From JBBWZH01 sp035544115 (GTDB taxonomy: Bacteria; Actinomycetota; Actinomycetes; Mycobacteriales; CADCTP01), in assembly GCA_963714145.1 (NCBI GenBank), contig OY970235.1:8060001-8124000 (forward strand): a stretch of DNA of 64,000 nt. Direction: 5' to 3'. Every line of letters begins with the position of its first letter. Position 1 is the stretch's first letter. Made by a program: the position numbers and the translations under genes. This document shows positions 8,486-17,153 of this stretch, one piece after another. The notes under the pieces are model-generated. The model made no database searches and had not been told where the DNA came from. It saw only the letters and a list, made by a program, of their open reading frames with translations.

Positions 8486-9495
8486 CGGCCGACCGGGATC
8501 AGCCGCTCGGCGTGCTGCAGCGTCGAGATCAGCGCCAGCGTCGACTCGGCGCCCTGGTTCTCGTTGCGCCCGTGCCGGTGCAGGCCGTCGCAGCCGCCGC
8601 CACTGACCGGGTCGTACAGCGGCACCCCGACGTCGTTGGCGCCGAGGAACCAGCCGACGGCCCGGTCCAGGCCGGCCAGCCAGCGGTCGTCCCCGGTCAG
8701 CGCGAGCGCCCGGGCGCAGGCGTCGGCGAGCGCGGCGACCTCGATCGGCTGCTGGTCGAAGCCGGGCCGGGGTTCGCCGGTCGTCCAGCCGCCGACCGGG
8801 GTGACCGAGAGCACGTCGCCGGCCGTCTCCACGGTCAGCAGCCAGTCCAGCAGTTGCAGGCCATCGGCCAGGGCGCGGTCGTCGCCCAGGCACTGCCCGG
8901 CGGCGAGCAGGGTTTCGGCCAGCGCCGCGTTCGCGTAGCCGAGCCGGGGCTCGGGCCAGGGCCAGCCGCCGGCCGCGGGGCGGCCGATGGTCGCGGCGGC
9001 GGCCGCCAGCAGGTCCGCGGCACCGGTGTGGCCGGGTTCCGCGGCCAGCACCTCGGCGGCGCCGAGCGCGGCGAAGGCCATCGTCCGGCGGGACGGCGAC
9101 CGGCGGCCCGCGCTGAGCTCGAAGCCGGCCAGCGCCTGCCGGGCGGCGGCCTGGTCCGGATGCCGGGCGGCGGCGGTGCCCAGCCCCCACAGCGCCCGCC
9201 CCCAGCAGTCGTCCACATTCGGCTGGTCCTGCCAGCGCAGGTCGGCGCCGAGCCGGTTGCGCACCCGGCCGTCCGGAAGCTGCGCGCTGGTCACGAACCG
9301 CAGGTAGCGGTCGGCCAGGGCGGCGAGGGCGGGCATCGGCGCCGGCTGCCGGCAGAGCACGACCAGCCCGCGGGCGACGTCGTCCAGGCAGTAGCCGCCG
9401 GCGCGGCGCGGGACGGTCAGCCGGGCGTGCTCGAACAGGCCGATCCCGTCGGAGAGCCGCAGCAACTGCCCGAACGGTGCCGGTGGGGCGGTCAT
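8482..9495 (-). CDS. Alpha/alpha-barrel glycosidase-like protein of a glycan operon
   Basis: 337 residues with the ATG at 9495 behind GGAGG. The protein is a series of helical hairpins with Trp/Tyr/Asp-rich loops, such as GGYCLDDVARGLVVLCRQ, WQDQPNVDDCWGRALWGLG and NENQGAESTLALI. That pattern fits an (alpha/alpha)6 barrel as in several glycoside hydrolase and epimerase families. No signal peptide is seen. It lies between a GT4 glycosyltransferase and a GH130 gene, to which it is coupled by a GTGA overlap. The role in glycan processing is inferred from context; no catalytic pair was proven. Confidence 0.7.
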   Translation of the reverse strand: MTAPPAPFGQLLRLSDGIGLFEHARLTVPRRAGGYCLDDVARGLVVLCRQPAPMPALAALADRYLRFVTSAQLPDGRVRNRLGADLRWQDQPNVDDCWGRALWGLGTAAARHPDQAAARQALAGFELSAGRRSPSRRTMAFAALGAAEVLAAEPGHTGAADLLAAAAATIGRPAAGGWPWPEPRLGYANAALAETLLAAGQCLGDDRALADGLQLLDWLLTVETAGDVLSVTPVGGWTTGEPRPGFDQQPIEVAALADACARALALTGDDRWLAGLDRAVGWFLGANDVGVPLYDPVSGGGCDGLHRHGRNENQGAESTLALISTLQHAERLIPVGR

Positions 9496-9566
9496 CAGGC
9501 GGCCTCCGGAGTGAGCAGCGCCAGCGAGTGCGGAGCGGAGCGGGGCGAGGTCGCCGGGAAGCACCG

Positions 9567-10703
9567 TCATGCCCGCACCAGGGTGGCGTCCTGGACGGCG
9601 AGGGTGTCGGCGACGGTGCGGTACCGGTCGGCGACCGCCGGCCACAGCAGTTGCGGGGCGAGCCGGCGGGCCTCGCCGGACATCCGCCCGGCCAGCCCGG
9701 GCTCGGTCAGCACCCGGCGCAGGGCCCTGGCCAGTGCCTCCGGGTCCTCCCGCGGCACCACCAGCCCGGCGCCGCCGGCCAGCAGTTCGACGGCATGCGG
9801 GAAGCCGGTCGAGACGACCGGTTTGCCCGCGCTGACCGCTTCGATCAGCACGCCGGAGGTCACCTGCTCCTGCGAGTCGTACGGCAGCACGATGACGTCG
9901 GCCTGCCGGACCATCCGCTGCAGCGGGTCGCTGTGCAGGTAGCGGGCGTCGAAGTCGACCGCGTGGCCGAGGTCGAGCGCCGCCACCCGGGTGGTCAGCC
10001 GGTTCCGGTAGGCCTCGCCGTCGCGTTCGAGCACCCGGGGATGGGTCTGCCCGGCCACCAGGTACCGCGGCCCCGGGGCCAGATCCTGCAGGTGGGCCAT
10101 CGCCTCGATGGCCCACTCGATGCCCTTGCCCGGGCCGAGCAGCCCCCAGGTGAGCACCAGCGGCCGGCGGCCCCGGGTGGCCGGGCCGTGCGGGGTCCGG
10201 TTCTCGGTCGCGCCGTGCGGGATCACCAGCACCTTCGCCGGGTCCACCGGGTAGCCGTGCAGCAGCCGCTGCTGGGCGGTCCGGGTCATGGTCACCAGCG
10301 TGCTGCCGGTGCCGGCCACCGCCTCGATGATCGCGCGCTGGTGCGGGGTGGGCGTCACCAGGACGGTGTGCAGCACCACGATCGCCGGCACCCGCAGCGC
10401 CGCCAGCACGGCCAGCACCTGCTCGCCGTCCTGGCCGCCGTAGATCCCGTACTCGTGCTGGATGATCGCGACATCGAACTCGTTCATGGCCGCCGCCGCG
10501 GCGGCGGCGCCGGCCGGGGTCGAGTCGGTACGGAGGTGGTGTACGACCTCCGGCGCGGAGACCGGCTCCGGCCGGTCGACCAGCCGCACCACGCCGACCG
10601 TCCCGCCGGTCGCCCGCAGGTGCGCCACAAGGGCGGCGGTGAACGTCGCCAACCCGCACTGGGTGGGCGGGTACGTGCTCAGAACGGCCACAGTGGTGGG
10701 CAC
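9567..10703 (-). CDS. Family 4 glycosyltransferase
   Basis: 378 residues from the GTG at 10703, which follows a GAGGGAG site; a longer frame upstream is probably not translated. The N-terminal Rossmann half opens TTVAVLSTYPPTQCGLATFT. The nucleotide-sugar half shows LTWGLLGPGKGIEWAIEAM and a late SGVLIEAVSAGKPVVSTGF followed by PHAVELL, the EX7E motif of GT4 retaining enzymes. It is cytosolic or membrane-associated. It leads the operon with the alpha/alpha-barrel gene (71 bp downstream) and GH130. The acceptor and sugar are unknown; the GH130 partner suggests a mannose-containing glycan. Confidence 0.85.
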   Translation of the reverse strand: MPTTVAVLSTYPPTQCGLATFTAALVAHLRATGGTVGVVRLVDRPEPVSAPEVVHHLRTDSTPAGAAAAAAAMNEFDVAIIQHEYGIYGGQDGEQVLAVLAALRVPAIVVLHTVLVTPTPHQRAIIEAVAGTGSTLVTMTRTAQQRLLHGYPVDPAKVLVIPHGATENRTPHGPATRGRRPLVLTWGLLGPGKGIEWAIEAMAHLQDLAPGPRYLVAGQTHPRVLERDGEAYRNRLTTRVAALDLGHAVDFDARYLHSDPLQRMVRQADVIVLPYDSQEQVTSGVLIEAVSAGKPVVSTGFPHAVELLAGGAGLVVPREDPEALARALRRVLTEPGLAGRMSGEARRLAPQLLWPAVADRYRTVADTLAVQDATLVRA

Positions 10704-10870
10704 GAACAGTTGCTCCCTCGGTTGACCGCGGCGTCGCGGGGCGACGGCCGCGAAAGGGCCCTGGCGGGGCCGAAATCCGCGCCCAACGCGGCATACACTC
10801 ACCCGGAAATAGTCACGGGCACTCATCCGGCGGCCGCTCTGGCGCGGCCCGACCGACGCCGACGCCGCAC

Positions 10871-10892
10871 CGCTCTCGCCGCTGGGCGAGCG
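10871..10892 (-). terminator. Possible weak hairpin downstream of the desaturase
   Basis: CTCGCC-GCTG-GGCGAG with two more pairs across a bulge forms a short GC stem just past the desaturase stop. No U-run follows. Confidence 0.3.
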
Positions 10893-10905
10893 AGGAGGCG
10901 GATCG

Positions 10906-11991
10906 TCAGGAATGCCTGGCTGTCAGCACTCTATCAGTGCTGACCGGCCCGACCTGAGGCGCCGACCGGTCAGCGTCGGCCGGCGGCCGGCCGGACTTGG
11001 ACCAGCGCACGTCGTGCACCCAGCCGAATCGCTCGAACAGCCAGATCACCCGGGCCGACCCGTCGATCTGTCCACGTTGGACACCGTGCCGGGCGCAGGT
11101 CGGGTCGGCGTGGTGCGAGTTGTGCCAGCTCTCCCCGAACGACAGCAGGGCCAGCGGCCAGAAGTTGGCGGCCCGGTCCCGGGTGCGGAACGGGCGCCGG
11201 CCGACCACGTGGCAGACCGAGTTGATCGACCAGGTCACGTGGTGCAGCAGCGCGACCCGGACCAGCCCACCCCAGAAGAACCCGGTCAGAACGCCCGGCC
11301 AGGACCAGGTGAGCAGGCCACCGGCGGCCGCCGGCGCACCCAGCGAGAAGATGATCAGGGCCAGCGAGTGGCGGTCGACCCGGCGGATGTCGGGGTCGGC
11401 GAGCAGGTCCGGGGCGAACCGCTCCCGGTTGGACGCCTCCCGCTTGAGCAGCCAGCCGACGTGCGCGAAGAACATGCCCCTGGTCAGCCCGCGGACGTCC
11501 GACCCGTACCGCCAGGGCGAGTGCGGGTCGCCGTCCCGGTCGGCGAACGCGTGGTGCCGCCGGTGGTCGGCAACCCACTGGGTGACCGATCCTTCGATCG
11601 CCAGCGAACCGGCGACCGCCAGCGTGACCCGCAGCCACCGGGTCGCCTTGAACGCGCCGTGGGTCAGGTAGCGGTGGAAGCCGACCGTGACGCCGAGGCA
11701 GGCGACCAGGTAGCCGACCGCGAAGATGGCCAGGTCGACGGCGGACAGGCCCCAGCCCCAGGCGACCGGCGCCGCCGCCAGCAGCGCGGCGAACGGAACC
11801 ACCACGAACAGCCACATGGTCACCAGCACGGCGCCCGACTGCGGCGGCTCCAGCATCGGCTTGGCACCGGGCCGGTCAGTGCCGGGCTGGCCGGTGCCGG
11901 GCCGGTCGGTGCCGGGCTGGTCGGTGCCGGGCTGGTCGGTGCCGGTGGCGTCCGGTGCGGCCGGCGCTGGGCCGGCAACGGGCACGGTCAT
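10906..11991 (-). CDS. Membrane fatty-acid (acyl-CoA delta-9 type) desaturase
   Basis: 361 residues. The three His boxes of di-iron membrane desaturases are all present: HRYLTH, HRRHH and HNSHH. Hydrophobic segments lie around WLFVVVPFAALLAAAPVAWG and AIFAVGYLVACLGVTVGF, and a second pair follows the middle box. It introduces a double bond into membrane acyl chains, using molecular oxygen and an electron carrier. Residues ~15-45 are a Pro/Gly/Thr repeat absent from typical members. The enzyme is followed on the same strand by the glycan operon, about 200 bp on. Confidence 0.93.
   Translation of the reverse strand: MTVPVAGPAPAAPDATGTDQPGTDQPGTDRPGTGQPGTDRPGAKPMLEPPQSGAVLVTMWLFVVVPFAALLAAAPVAWGWGLSAVDLAIFAVGYLVACLGVTVGFHRYLTHGAFKATRWLRVTLAVAGSLAIEGSVTQWVADHRRHHAFADRDGDPHSPWRYGSDVRGLTRGMFFAHVGWLLKREASNRERFAPDLLADPDIRRVDRHSLALIIFSLGAPAAAGGLLTWSWPGVLTGFFWGGLVRVALLHHVTWSINSVCHVVGRRPFRTRDRAANFWPLALLSFGESWHNSHHADPTCARHGVQRGQIDGSARVIWLFERFGWVHDVRWSKSGRPPADADRSAPQVGPVSTDRVLTARHS
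11867..11945. repeat. 15-bp tandem repeat in the desaturase N-terminus
   Basis: About five copies of GCCGGGCTGGTCGGT with few changes encode GTDQP/GTDRP repeats in the desaturase reading frame. Confidence 0.85.
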
Positions 11992-12109
11992 CAGATTCGG
12001 GTCCTCTCGCTGGTCGCACCGGCCGGTGCCTCCGGCCGCCGCCGGTTCGGCGCGCCCGCCCCGCGCCGAACCAGCCGCCCGCCCGGGCCAGCCGCCCGCC
12101 GGCCCGGGC

Positions 12110-12388
12110 CTAGACCACCCGCTGATGGACGTAGCACCAGCGCCAGCCCGACGGCTCGTACGTCGTCACGACCGGGTGGTCGGTCTCCTGGTAGTGCGCG
12201 CGGGCGTGCTGGTGGGCCGACTCGTCCGAGCAGGCCACCCAGCCGCAGGCCAGGCAGAACAACAGCCCGGCCCACTCCCAGCCGGCGACGACGCACTCGG
12301 CGCAGGCCGGTGACCGGGGGTCCAACCGGTAGGCGATCTCGGCGTGGAAGCACGGCGATACGCCCTCGGAGGGCCCTGCCACCTGCAT
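12110..12388 (-). CDS. Small UBP-type zinc-finger protein
   Basis: 92 residues from the ATG at 12388 (AGGAC about ten bases upstream); an in-frame extension to 12490 is less likely. It is almost only a ZnF-UBP fold: CAECVVAGWEWAGLLFCLAC, then ACSDESAHQHARAHYQETDHP and a final WRWCYVHQRVV. The ordered Cys and His residues match the zinc ligands. Such small actinobacterial proteins are of unknown role. It lies between the desaturase and a LysR gene, both on the same strand. Confidence 0.8.
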   Translation of the reverse strand: MQVAGPSEGVSPCFHAEIAYRLDPRSPACAECVVAGWEWAGLLFCLACGWVACSDESAHQHARAHYQETDHPVVTTYEPSGWRWCYVHQRVV

Positions 12389-12486
12389 GGTCGATGACGT
12401 CCTCGCAACGGTCACGGAGCGGTCCGGTTGCCGTGCCCAGTAGAGCCCGGGTGCCCGGACCGGGAAACGAGCAAGGCGCGGAAGGG

Positions 12487-13413
12487 TCATCTGCTGCCGT
12501 GATTACCAGCCGGTTCCAGCCAGCGCAGCGACCGGGCGAGCCCCCTGGTGCGGACCCGGACCGCCTGCACGTACTCGGACTGGTCACCCGCGCGCCACAG
12601 CAGTGACCAGGGGTAATGCGCCACCGGGTCGACCAGCGGCCGCCAGACGACGCCGGGGAAGGCCCGGGTGCAGGAGGCCGGAGTGGAGGCCACGCACCAG
12701 CCCTGGACCACCAGGTCCGCCGCGGCCTGCATGCTCTGCACCGTGCCGCGGGCCACGTTCGGGGTGAAGCCGACCGAGCGGCACAGCTCAACGACGAACT
12801 GGTTGAACTCGGGCGCCCGCTCGTCCTCGCCCAGCAGCACCGGCTCCTCGACCAGGTCGGTGACCGGCACGGTGCTGCGGGTGGCGAACCGGTGCCCGGC
12901 GGCGACGAGCACGCCCATCGGGTCGAGCCGGACCAGCTCCGACGCGATCTCCGCCGGTGCCAGCGAGGCCCGCCCGAAGCCGACATCCAACCGGCCCTCG
13001 GTCAACAGCTTGAGCTGCTCCGGCACGCCGGCTTCGACCTGGTGCACGGCCAGGCTCGGGTACTGCTGCCGCACCTCGCGCAGCACCTGCGGCATCGAGT
13101 CGTAGCTGGCGTCCACCGTGCCCACCCACAGTGCCGCCGCCGGGCTGCCGGCCCGCCGCGCCGCGGCGACCGCCCGGTCGGCCTGCGCCAGCAGCAGCCG
13201 CGCCTCGGCCAGGAACGCCACCCCCGCGCGGGTCAGCTGGACGTGGTGGGTGCTGCGCTCCAGCAGCTTGACCTCCAGCTCCCGCTCCAGCCGCTTGATG
13301 TGCTGGCTGAGGCCGGACTGGACGATGTGCTCCCGTTCCGCCGCCCGGCCGAAGTGCAGCTCCTCAGCGAGGGCCACGAAGTAGCGAAGCTGACGCAGCT
13401 CGATGGCCGTCAC
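12487..13413 (-). CDS. LysR family transcriptional regulator
   Basis: 308 residues from the GTG at 13413; a TTG at 13476 is the alternative. The winged helix-turn-helix is clear at the N-terminus: ELRQLRYFVALAEELHFGRAA, then QSGLSQHIKRLERELEVKLL. The effector-binding half starts near LWVGTVDASYDSMPQVLREV and shows the periplasmic-binding-like fold. It may act on one of its neighbours; no typical T-N11-A site was confirmed. A perfect 26-bp palindrome lies in the region shared with the divergent methyltransferase. Confidence 0.9.
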   Translation of the reverse strand: MTAIELRQLRYFVALAEELHFGRAAEREHIVQSGLSQHIKRLERELEVKLLERSTHHVQLTRAGVAFLAEARLLLAQADRAVAAARRAGSPAAALWVGTVDASYDSMPQVLREVRQQYPSLAVHQVEAGVPEQLKLLTEGRLDVGFGRASLAPAEIASELVRLDPMGVLVAAGHRFATRSTVPVTDLVEEPVLLGEDERAPEFNQFVVELCRSVGFTPNVARGTVQSMQAAADLVVQGWCVASTPASCTRAFPGVVWRPLVDPVAHYPWSLLWRAGDQSEYVQAVRVRTRGLARSLRWLEPAGNHGSR

Positions 13414-13526
13414 CCCCCGTTCGCGGCTCAGGGCAGCAGGTGGCGCCAGGGACTCCGGATCGGACCAAATTACCAACGACGCCCGCTGACCCGCACCGGT
13501 CCGACCGGACCGCTCCGCCGCCCAGG

Positions 13527-13552
13527 CCCGCCGCCGGCCGGCCGGCGGCGGG
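13527..13552. promoter_or_regulatory. Perfect 26-bp GC palindrome between divergent genes
   Basis: The half-site CCCGCCGCCGGCC is followed without spacer by its exact complement. It lies 110 bp before the methyltransferase start and 114 bp before the LysR start. It could be an operator or a hairpin. Base composition makes GC palindromes commoner, but a 26-bp one is still unlikely by chance. Confidence 0.4.
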
Positions 13553-13661
13553 TGCTGGTGCCCGGCCGGGCCCGGGGTCGACGGCGGTGAGCGCCTGTGG
13601 ATAGCTGATACGCTGCCGCGCGACCCGCAGGTGGGACAAAAGAGAGCAGGAGGGCGTCCAG

Positions 13662-14291
13662 GTGAGCTCGGAGGAGCGCGGCGGGAGGCTGTCTCCCTGG
13701 CTGAGCCAGCAGCGGATGCGCATCTCGCAGGAGTACCTCCGCGGTCGGGTGCTCGACTTCGGCTGCAACGACGGAGCTCTGCTCGAGTACTGCTCGGCGG
13801 AGAACTACGTCGGGCTGGACATCGCCGAGAACGGGCTGAGCCGGGCCCGGGCGAAGCACCCGGACGTGCGGTTCGTCGCCGCGCTCGAACCGGACGAGAA
13901 GTTCGACACGGTGGCCGCGCTCGCGATGATCGAGCACGTGCCGAACCCGGGCAAGCTGCTCGCGGAGTGGGCCGGCCTGCTCGCCCCCGGCGGCCGGATC
14001 GTGCTGACCACCCCGCACCCGCGGATGGAGTGGGCGCACACCGTCGGCGCGAAGCTGCGGATCTTCAGCTCAGAGGCGCACGACGAGCACGAGGACCTGC
14101 TGGACCGGCCGAAGATGGCCGAGATCGCCGGCACGGCCGGGCTGCGCATCCTGGTCTACAAGCGCTTCCTGTTCGGCGCGAACCAGCTGTTCGTGCTGGC
14201 GCCGGTGAAGTCGGACGTGCCGACGGATACGGCGCAGGCCGCACCGGCCGGCACCGAAGCCGGCACACCGGCTGAGGCCGCCGACCACTAG
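13662..14291 (+). CDS. Class I SAM-dependent methyltransferase
   Basis: 209 residues with a GTG start eight bases behind AGGAGGG. Motif I is VLDFGCNDGALLEYC, the second acidic loop is YVGLDIAENGL, and motif IV region reads FDTVAALAMIEHVPNPGKLL, then LAPGGRIVLTTPHPRMEW. This is the methyltransferase-11/23 group acting on small molecules or glycans. The C-terminal ~25 residues are Ala/Pro/Thr-rich. The substrate is unknown. It is convergent with the GGDEF-EAL gene with only 35 bp between them. Confidence 0.85.
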   Translation: MSSEERGGRLSPWLSQQRMRISQEYLRGRVLDFGCNDGALLEYCSAENYVGLDIAENGLSRARAKHPDVRFVAALEPDEKFDTVAALAMIEHVPNPGKLLAEWAGLLAPGGRIVLTTPHPRMEWAHTVGAKLRIFSSEAHDEHEDLLDRPKMAEIAGTAGLRILVYKRFLFGANQLFVLAPVKSDVPTDTAQAAPAGTEAGTPAEAADH

Positions 14292-14326
14292 CGCGTCCGC
14301 GGTCCGCGGGCCGCCCGTCGAGAAGA

Positions 14327-16675
14327 TCAGGACCGGGCCGGGACGGTCATCGCCGGCAGCGTCGGCCAGGCCCGGACCGCCCCGTCCAGCAGTGCGGTCA
14401 CCTGATCGGCGCTCATCGGGTGGCCGAAGTGGTAGCCCTGGCCGGTCTTGCAGCCGAGCTGGGTGAGCGCGTCGGCCTGCGCGACCCCCTCGATGCCCTC
14501 GGCGACGGTGTCCACCTGCAACACCTGGCAGAGCCGGACGACCGCCTCGGCCACCGCCGAGTTGCCGGTCATGCTGCCCAGCTCGGTGATGAAGCAGCGG
14601 TCGATCTTGAGCACGTCGACCGGCAGCCGGGTCAGCCGGCGCAGCGACGAGTAGCCGGTGCCGAAGTCGTCCAGCGCGATCCGGATGCCCTCGGCGCGCA
14701 GCGCCGCCAGCTGCCGGCAGGCGACGCCGTCGTCCACCCGGGCGCCCTCGGTGACCTCCAGCACCAGGCTGGCCGGGGCCAGCCCGGTGCGGTCCAGGAT
14801 CTCGCGGACCTTGCCGACCAGCTCCGGGTCGTCCAGCTGGCGGGGCGAGAGGTTGACGTTCAGCTGCAGTTGCCGGCCGGCGGGCAGGTGCCGCTGCCAG
14901 CCGGCGACCTGCCGGCAGGACTCCTCCAGCACCCAGGCGCCGATCCCGCCGATCGCTCCGGTGCGCTCGGCCAGCTCGATGAACGCGACCGGCAGGAGCA
15001 GCCCCAGCCGCGGGTGCTGCCACCGGACCAGCGCCTCCACCCCGGTCAGCTCGCCGCTGTCCAGCGTGACGATCGGCTGGTAGCACAGCCGCAGCTGGCC
15101 GGCGCCGGCCGCCCGGCGCAGGTCCTCCGCCAGCGCCGGACTGTCCAGTGTGGACGTCTCGGTGAGGCTGCTGTCGTACAGCCGCCAGCCGGCGGTGCCG
15201 GCCCGCTTGGCCGCGTACATGGCCAGGTCGGCGCGCTGCATCAGCTCGTCCGCGGCCAGCTCGCCCGGGCCGGCGACGGCCACCCCGATGCTGCCCTGCG
15301 GGCGGACCGCCCGGCCGCCGAGCTGCACCGGGTCGTACATCGCGCTGACGATCCGGCCGGCCACCGCGGTGGCGTTGGCGGCCGAGCCGATGTCCGGCAG
15401 CACGATCGCGAACTCGTCGCCGGCCAGCCGGGCGACCGTGTCGTAGCCGAGCACGTTGCGGGTCAGCAGCTGGGCGAACTCGGCCAGCAGCCGGTCGCCG
15501 GCCTCGTGCCCGTGGTTGTCGTTGACCTGTTTGAAGCCGTTCAGGTCCAGCACCAGGACGCCGACCAGCTCCGCGTTGCGCTCGCCGCGGGCCAGCGCGC
15601 GCTGCAGCACGTCGTACAGCCGGACCCGGTTGGCCAGCCCGGTCAGCGCGTCGGTGACCGCCATCTCGTGGTTCTCCCGCAGCGTGACCGCCTGCCGGGT
15701 GACCACCAGGATCGTCAGCGTCACCGCGCCGAGGGCGAGCCCGCCCCACGGGTAGAGGTCGGTGCCGGCGGCGACCAGCAGCAGCAGGCCGTAGCCGAGC
15801 GCGATCCCGACGTACGGCAGCCGGCTCGCGGCCAGCGTCCGGTGCGGCTCGGTGCCGCCCGGCCGCTGCCCGCCGGCGTGCCGGTACTGCTCGAACGCGG
15901 CCAGCGCGAACAGGTAGTGCCCGGTCATCCAGCAGAGGAACTGCCAGTTGGTCGGCGTCTGCGAGGCCACCGGGTGGGTGCGCAGGTAGCCGAGGTAGAC
16001 GTCGCCGACGACCAGGAAGCCGAGTGCTGCGGCGGACAGCAGCAGCGGCCGGCGGGACACCCCGGCCGCGCCGCGCAGCAGCACGGTGGCCACCCCGAAC
16101 ACCAGCACCAGGTCGCCGACCGGGTAGGCCATCGCGGCGAGTTGCCCGCGCAGCGGGTGGTGCCCCATCGAGACGCTCGGCCCGACCACGAAGTACCAGA
16201 CCACCATGCAGCTGCCGACCACCACCACGCTGACATCCAGGGCGAGCTTGTACCGGTCCCGCCGGTTCTGGCTGCGCAGCGGGAGCGAGAGCAGGCCGAG
16301 CAGCAGCAGCGGGACGAAGCTGAGCCGCATCACGTCCGCCGGCGAGGGGAACTCGTTGCGGCCATGGAAGAGCAGGAAGAGCGGCGCCGACAGGCCGAGC
16401 GGGACGTGGCTGGCCGCGATCAGCCACCGGGCCCGTCGGGTGCGGCCGTCCAGCCCGGGCTGGCGCGCCGCCCGGGCCGCGAACACCGCACCGACCAGCC
16501 CGCACACCGGCACCGCGATCGAGAAGACACCGAGGTGGCCGGCCCGGGTCCGGGCCGTCCAGGTCAGCGCCATGCCGACGGCGAAGAGCGGATAGCCGCC
16601 GTAGAGCGATATCGCGGTCCAGTCCGGGCCGCGAGGTGGACGCACCGGCCCGCCAGCCGGGTGCCGTTCCCGCAT
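14327..16675 (-). CDS. Membrane GGDEF-EAL cyclic-di-GMP protein
   Basis: 782 residues. The first ~330 form about nine hydrophobic segments (for example VFSIAVPVCGLVGAVFAA and LALDVSVVVVGSCMVVWYFV). Then a GGDEF domain with RLAGDEFAIV as the active loop and no RxxD inhibitory site before it. Then an EAL domain with all expected residues: GVEALVRWQHP, LQLNVNLSPRQL, IALDDFGTGYSSL, DVLKIDR and VDTVAEGIEG. So both making and degrading c-di-GMP are possible, with the phosphodiesterase half the more surely active. The membrane part probably senses an envelope or ligand signal. A gene with only the N-terminal domain of a related family lies divergently at 17150. Confidence 0.92.
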   Translation of the reverse strand: MRERHPAGGPVRPPRGPDWTAISLYGGYPLFAVGMALTWTARTRAGHLGVFSIAVPVCGLVGAVFAARAARQPGLDGRTRRARWLIAASHVPLGLSAPLFLLFHGRNEFPSPADVMRLSFVPLLLLGLLSLPLRSQNRRDRYKLALDVSVVVVGSCMVVWYFVVGPSVSMGHHPLRGQLAAMAYPVGDLVLVFGVATVLLRGAAGVSRRPLLLSAAALGFLVVGDVYLGYLRTHPVASQTPTNWQFLCWMTGHYLFALAAFEQYRHAGGQRPGGTEPHRTLAASRLPYVGIALGYGLLLLVAAGTDLYPWGGLALGAVTLTILVVTRQAVTLRENHEMAVTDALTGLANRVRLYDVLQRALARGERNAELVGVLVLDLNGFKQVNDNHGHEAGDRLLAEFAQLLTRNVLGYDTVARLAGDEFAIVLPDIGSAANATAVAGRIVSAMYDPVQLGGRAVRPQGSIGVAVAGPGELAADELMQRADLAMYAAKRAGTAGWRLYDSSLTETSTLDSPALAEDLRRAAGAGQLRLCYQPIVTLDSGELTGVEALVRWQHPRLGLLLPVAFIELAERTGAIGGIGAWVLEESCRQVAGWQRHLPAGRQLQLNVNLSPRQLDDPELVGKVREILDRTGLAPASLVLEVTEGARVDDGVACRQLAALRAEGIRIALDDFGTGYSSLRRLTRLPVDVLKIDRCFITELGSMTGNSAVAEAVVRLCQVLQVDTVAEGIEGVAQADALTQLGCKTGQGYHFGHPMSADQVTALLDGAVRAWPTLPAMTVPARS

Positions 16676-16994
16676 CGTTACTCCAAGCCTGCCGGCGTCC
16701 GGTCACGGTCGCCTGGCATCAGAATTGGCGCATGACTGTAGCGTTTTGTGGATCATTTCGGGTGCGGGATGCCGCGAAGATCAGCAAAATGCCCGCCGGT
16801 ATGCTCACAACCAGTGCACTTTGTCCGTCGGCGGGTTCGATCGGGCGGCTTGCAGCCGGACGATCCACCGGCCGCGGGTACGGTCGCGGGCACCGCGTCA
16901 CCAACCCGGATATGCCGCCCAAGCAGCATGGTTCCGGGAGAGTAGACCCTCTAGGATCGCGTCGATATCGCCAGTAGGTAGGAGGTGCGTCCTG
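16676..16994. other. Divergent intergenic region
   Basis: About 320 bp between the GGDEF-EAL gene and the rightward genes. It is less GC-rich than its surroundings over 16735-16830. A possible -10 TAGGAT lies at 16952-16957, with no good -35. No c-di-GMP riboswitch pattern or gene was seen. Confidence 0.4.
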
Positions 16995-17153
16995 GTGCCC
17001 CCGGGCGCACATTCGGGCATCACGCCGGCCGACGTCGCACCGGTCGACCGGCCTGGTTGCCGGCTGCGCCGCGGTCCAGGCAGTCCGGGCGGCGGCCTCG
17101 GCGGGCTGGGCGGCTTACCGGCCCGCGGCCGGCAGCCGGGTGGCTCGCGATGA
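16995..17153 (+). CDS. Possible small ORF coupled to the next gene
   Basis: 52 codons from a GTG nine bases behind TAGGAGG to a TGA that overlaps the next ATG (ATGA). The peptide is Gly/Arg/Pro-rich with a GGGLGGLGGL run and no recognised domain. The strong ribosome site and the overlap argue for translation. Alternatively the site serves a 277-residue frame from a GTG at 16985 that extends the next gene. No homologue is known to me. Confidence 0.3.
   Translation: MPPGAHSGITPADVAPVDRPGCRLRRGPGSPGGGLGGLGGLPARGRQPGGSR

Noticed and set aside
8482..10794. 770-residue fusion of the alpha/alpha-barrel gene with an upstream frame
   Set aside because: The frame upstream of 9495 is antisense-like and overlaps the GT4 gene; the ATG at 9495 has a GGAGG site.
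14420..16735. 771-codon open frame opposite the GGDEF-EAL gene
   Set aside because: The composition is that of an antisense frame (Gln/Arg/His/Val-rich), without domain or start signals.
16700..16994. c-di-GMP riboswitch before the orphan domain gene
   Set aside because: The conserved GEMM core was not found in either direction.
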